Assembly: GCF_003002025.1 (NCBI RefSeq)
Contig: NZ_PVZB01000003.1
Coordinates: forward strand, 355,516-419,515
From: Paraburkholderia sp. BL25I1N1
Lineage (GTDB): Bacteria > Pseudomonadota > Gammaproteobacteria > Burkholderiales > Burkholderiaceae
Length of the DNA stretch: 64,000 nt
Reading direction: 5' to 3'
Below, one piece after another: positions 61,444 through 64,000 of the stretch. Every line of letters starts with the position of its first letter. Positions within the stretch are counted from its first letter, which is position 1. The translations under genes were made by a program, and so were the position numbers. The notes beneath the pieces were generated by a model, which saw nothing but the letters and a program-made list of their open reading frames with translations, ran no database searches and was not told the DNA's origin.

Positions 61444-62334
61444 TCATTGGCTCCGTTGTCCGTCGCTCGCGCGACAGAACGTGTCGATGATCGCGGTGTA
61501 CGCGGCGGGGGCTTCGATATAGCCGGCGTGGCCCGCGCGAGGCACGACCTGCAGTTTGGTGCCGGCGGCCAGCGCGAGTCGCTCGCAGGCTTCGGGCGTC
61601 GTAATGGTGTCGTCGGCGCCGACGGCCACGTTGATGCGGCCGTCAAAGCGCGCGAGGTCGCCGGCGAGATCGGCGTTGGCGAGCAGATGTGTGGCCTGTG
61701 CATAGCCGTGCGGAATCACGCGCGACATGTTCCAGCGCACCCATGCGCGCGCTTCGTCGCTCGCGTGAGCGGACAGCATGTTGGTACTGCGTTGTTCGGC
61801 GAGGCCTTGGGGGCCGAGTTCGTTTAGCATCGCGAGACGCTGATCGCGCTTCGCATTGCGCATTTCCGCCGATGCCGCGCCATACCCGCCAGCCGGCGAC
61901 AACAGCAACAAACCGGCCACGCGCTGCGAATACTCAAAGGCAAATGCGCCGGCGATAATCGCGCCGAGCGAATGGCCGAGCAGCACGCAACGTTCGATGC
62001 CGAGCGCGTCGAGCCACTCTTTCAACACACTCGCGTAGTCGTGCGCGGCGGGCGATACGGCCGCGACCGGCGTGGATGCGCCATAACCCGGCGCATCCCA
62101 CGCCAGCACGCGGCGCGTCGCGCCGAGTCCTTCCAACTGCTGCACCCACGACGCCGCGCCCGAACCGATACCGTGCAGCAGCACGAGCGGCAACGCGCTG
62201 CTGTCGGCGCGATCCACTTCGCGATAGCTCACCGCGCGTTGCGAGGCCAGCCAGATCTGCTGCGCCGGAAAGCGCGCAAGGCGGGCTTCGAGCGTAGCGT
62301 GCTGATCAGCTGTGACGGACGGGACTGCGGACAT
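61444..62334 (-). CDS. Alpha/beta-fold hydrolase
   Basis: A 296-residue alpha/beta hydrolase. The nucleophile elbow is LLGHSLGAIIAGAF, the oxyanion region is VLLHGIGSGAASW, the acid is in VGADDTITTPEAC and the histidine is in RAGHAGYIEAPAAY. This layout matches MhpC/BphD-type C-C hydrolases and related esterases. In this operon it would fit hydrolysis of the ring-cleavage product. It lies 45 nt after the cupin gene and its stop touches the IclR start. Confidence 0.92.
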   Translation of the reverse strand: MSAVPSVTADQHATLEARLARFPAQQIWLASQRAVSYREVDRADSSALPLVLLHGIGSGAASWVQQLEGLGATRRVLAWDAPGYGASTPVAAVSPAAHDYASVLKEWLDALGIERCVLLGHSLGAIIAGAFAFEYSQRVAGLLLLSPAGGYGAASAEMRNAKRDQRLAMLNELGPQGLAEQRSTNMLSAHASDEARAWVRWNMSRVIPHGYAQATHLLANADLAGDLARFDGRINVAVGADDTITTPEACERLALAAGTKLQVVPRAGHAGYIEAPAAYTAIIDTFCRASDGQRSQ

Positions 62335-62379
62335 GATTTCCTTCGCGGGTGTTTTAAAACTGCGGAAGCGTTTGAAGGC

Positions 62380-62907
62380 TTAGCGCTTGAGCTTGGCCAG
62401 CGGCGAATCCGGCGGATACGTCGGCGTAAAGGGCTTCGGCGAACCGAGCATCACGCACATCAACGCGTCTTCTTCACCGACGTTGATTTCCGTGCGATAC
62501 ACACCCGGCGGCACCGAGATCAGATCGCGTTCGCCCAACACGGCTTCCCATGTTTCGCCGTCTTTCTCGCAGACCACTTTCATCTTGCCGCGCAGCACGA
62601 AAAAAATTTCTTCGACATCCATATGAATATGGCTCGGGCCGATGTTGCCGGCCGGAATCACCATCGTCGAAAACGTGAAGCCGCCCGCGGGCACCGTGTT
62701 CATGTCTTTCGCGACACCCGTGCCGCCGGTGCCGACATAGCGCATTTGCGCGCGGCGATACTTCGGATCGTAGTCGGCCTGAAACTTCAGCGCGTCCCAG
62801 TCGTAGCGACGCGTTTCCAGGCGCGCGACGCGGCTGTCCAGCCATTGGGCGAAGCTTGCGTCCGCGGGTTGGTCCCACGATTTGCGTTCGATATCGGCGT
62901 CCGCCAT
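62380..62907 (-). CDS. Cupin-domain protein of the catabolic operon
   Basis: A 175-residue single cupin with an N-terminal extension of about 70 residues. Metal-ligand candidates are His and Glu in GPSHIHMDVEEIFFVLRGKM; motif 2 is ISVPPGVYRTEINVG, where the usual histidine is absent. AAGGAG precedes ATG 62907 by 8 nt. It is 26 nt downstream of the SDR gene. It may be a dioxygenase, an isomerase or a binding protein in the pathway. I cannot choose among these from sequence. Confidence 0.85.
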   Translation of the reverse strand: MADADIERKSWDQPADASFAQWLDSRVARLETRRYDWDALKFQADYDPKYRRAQMRYVGTGGTGVAKDMNTVPAGGFTFSTMVIPAGNIGPSHIHMDVEEIFFVLRGKMKVVCEKDGETWEAVLGERDLISVPPGVYRTEINVGEEDALMCVMLGSPKPFTPTYPPDSPLAKLKR

Positions 62908-62933
62908 CTCTTTCTCCTTTCGATTCGACAAGA

Positions 62934-63701
62934 TCAATTCATCACGAAGCCGCCGTTGACCGGCAGCAGTTGGCCGGTCACGAAGCGAGCGGCATCGGAT
63001 AACAGGAACAGCACCGGCCCGGTGACGTCGTCGGGCACTTGTGCGCGCGTCAGCGCGCGGCCTTGCAGGTAATATTCGTGACGCTCGGCAGGCACGTATG
63101 CGGTTGCTTCGACTTCGGTCAGCCCCGGCGCGATTGCGTTGACGGTTACGTTGTGAGCGCCGAATTCACGCGCCAGCGAGCGGGTCATCGAAATCACCGC
63201 GCCTTTGCTGGCGACATAAGCGAGCAGCTTCGGCGCGCCCCACATCGCCGTATCCGAGGCAATGTTGACGATGCTGCCGCGGCCCGAGTCGCGCAGATAC
63301 GGCAGCGCGGCGGTGCTCATCAGCCAGGTGCCGCGCACGTTGACGTTCATCACGGCGTCCCACGTATCGACAGACAACTCGTCGGCGAACTTGCCGCCGG
63401 AGTTCGTGATGGCCGCGTTGTTGATCAGTGCGTCGAGACCGCCGAGTTGCGCCGCAGCTTGCTCCGCGAATTGCTTGATGCTGGCGGGGTCGGCGAGATC
63501 GAGCGGCAGGTAGGTGACCGCATGTCCTTGCTCGACGAGCGATGCCGCAAGCGCGCGGCCTTCGTCGTGCAGCACGTCGCCGAACACGACGCGCGCACCG
63601 GCTTGCACGAGCGAGCGGACGAACGCCGCGCCGAGACCACGCGCGCCGCCCGTCACGAGGACGCGCCGGCCGTAGAGCGCTGCGGACACGTCGTTATGCA
63701 T
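62934..63701 (-). CDS. Short-chain dehydrogenase, likely dihydrodiol dehydrogenase
   Basis: A 255-residue classical SDR. The cofactor loop is VLVTGGARGLGAAFVRSL, an aspartate in VVFGDVLHDEG favours NAD, NNAAITNSGG follows, catalytic Ser is in VNIASDTAMWG and the Tyr-Lys pair is in LLAYVASKGAV. It overlaps the Rieske oxygenase stop by 8 nt and is the second gene of the operon, so oxidation of a cis-dihydrodiol to a catechol is the natural inference. ATG at 63701 was chosen; the longer frame runs inside the oxygenase gene. Confidence 0.92.
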   Translation of the reverse strand: MHNDVSAALYGRRVLVTGGARGLGAAFVRSLVQAGARVVFGDVLHDEGRALAASLVEQGHAVTYLPLDLADPASIKQFAEQAAAQLGGLDALINNAAITNSGGKFADELSVDTWDAVMNVNVRGTWLMSTAALPYLRDSGRGSIVNIASDTAMWGAPKLLAYVASKGAVISMTRSLAREFGAHNVTVNAIAPGLTEVEATAYVPAERHEYYLQGRALTRAQVPDDVTGPVLFLLSDAARFVTGQLLPVNGGFVMN

Positions 63702-64000
63702 GGCTGTGGCCTGCTTCCGCCGATTGCGCGACGCCTGCCTTTGCCGCTTCGGCGCGATGCGCTTCCAGCGCGGCAAAGTCCTGCTGCGCGCGCTGACGCA
63801 ACATGCGGCGCACACGCGTCATGCCGACGTCGTGCTGATACAGGAATTCATGAGCGCGCGCGTTCGGCGCCATGCTTTCCAGCACATAGCGGTCTTGCTC
63901 CAGCACGGTAGAGTCGAGATGTGGCGCGGTAGCGGTAGGCTCGGTTTGTCTGTTACCGCCGCTTTCGTCTGGCGGTGCCCCAATAACCTCGCCGTAACCC
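63694..64000 (-). CDS. Rieske oxygenase alpha subunit, C-terminal part (cut by window edge)
   Basis: The open frame continues to the right edge, and only about 101 C-terminal residues are present. Visible is YGEVIGAPPDESGGNR, then LDSTVLEQDRYVLESMAPNARA and HEFLYQHDVGMTRVRRMLRQ, a pattern common at the C-terminus of aromatic-ring-hydroxylating oxygenase alpha subunits. The Rieske and catalytic iron sites would lie outside the window, so the assignment rests on this tail and on the operon context. The stop overlaps the SDR start by 8 nt. Confidence 0.7.
   Translation of the reverse strand, partial: GYGEVIGAPPDESGGNRQTEPTATAPHLDSTVLEQDRYVLESMAPNARAHEFLYQHDVGMTRVRRMLRQRAQQDFAALEAHRAEAAKAGVAQSAEAGHSHA

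Overview
The window is a high-GC proteobacterial chromosome segment that looks like Burkholderiales, most likely Paraburkholderia or Burkholderia. This rests on the gene content: a Fiu/PiuC/PepSY iron set, phosphocholine-specific phospholipase C, DUF3562, HscC with a J-protein, a divergent lysA/lysR pair, and an aromatic-catabolic operon of burkholderial type. Genus is an inference from family recognition and codon use; no rRNA or other marker gene is present. I saw no tRNA, rRNA, CRISPR array, transposase or replication origin.

Layout. 0.1-2.1 kb: small metabolic and redox genes (GNAT, DOPA-dioxygenase family, HiPIP, nitroreductase). 2.2-7.1 kb: one very large hybrid sensor kinase with two kinase cores and three receiver domains. 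7.4-11.1 kb: an iron-uptake operon (TonB catecholate receptor, PiuC dioxygenase, PepSY membrane protein) with a strong Fur box at 11251-11269. 11.6-20.8 kb: an aldo/keto reductase and a YbhB protein, then a carbohydrate cluster (sugar kinase of polyphosphate-glucokinase type, zwf, a large GH63-like glycosidase, a glycogen-debranching enzyme) that could feed glucose units into the Entner-Doudoroff or pentose-phosphate routes. 21-23.5 kb: a lipoprotein and a Tat-exported phospholipase C. 24-29.3 kb: an amino-acid-related block (M14 deacylase, amino-acid-binding protein, two LysR regulators, lysA). 29.5-41.7 kb: mixed housekeeping and envelope genes, including a rubredoxin, a stand-alone Rieske oxygenase, a membrane glycosyltransferase, cytochrome b561, a frameshifted cyclopropane-fatty-acid-synthase-like gene, a DUF1295 protein, a lipocalin and a His-tailed EamA transporter. 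42-45.4 kb: an HscC-type Hsp70 followed by a membrane J-domain protein.

45.5-51.9 kb is the accessory island: a secreted RHS-repeat protein with a short variable tip and, downstream on the same strand, an immunity-like gene, a displaced broken RHS 3' end with a different tip, a second immunity-like gene, a broken SymE-type toxin gene on the other strand, an Imm50-type immunity gene and a further RHS 3'-end relic. Parts of it are visibly more AT-rich than the flanks. It looks like a history of successive tip/immunity replacements.

52-64 kb is a tightly packed operon read right to left: Rieske oxygenase (cut by the window edge), SDR, cupin, alpha/beta hydrolase, IclR regulator, SDR, thiamine-diphosphate enzyme, aspartate-dehydrogenase-like protein, aldehyde dehydrogenase, two-domain extradiol dioxygenase, FAD ferredoxin reductase and MFS transporter. 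Several junctions overlap by 8 nt. This resembles a complete ring-hydroxylation and meta-cleavage route for an unidentified aromatic compound. The thiamine-diphosphate enzyme and aspartate-dehydrogenase-like protein, and the absence of a recognisable hydratase/aldolase pair, make it atypical.
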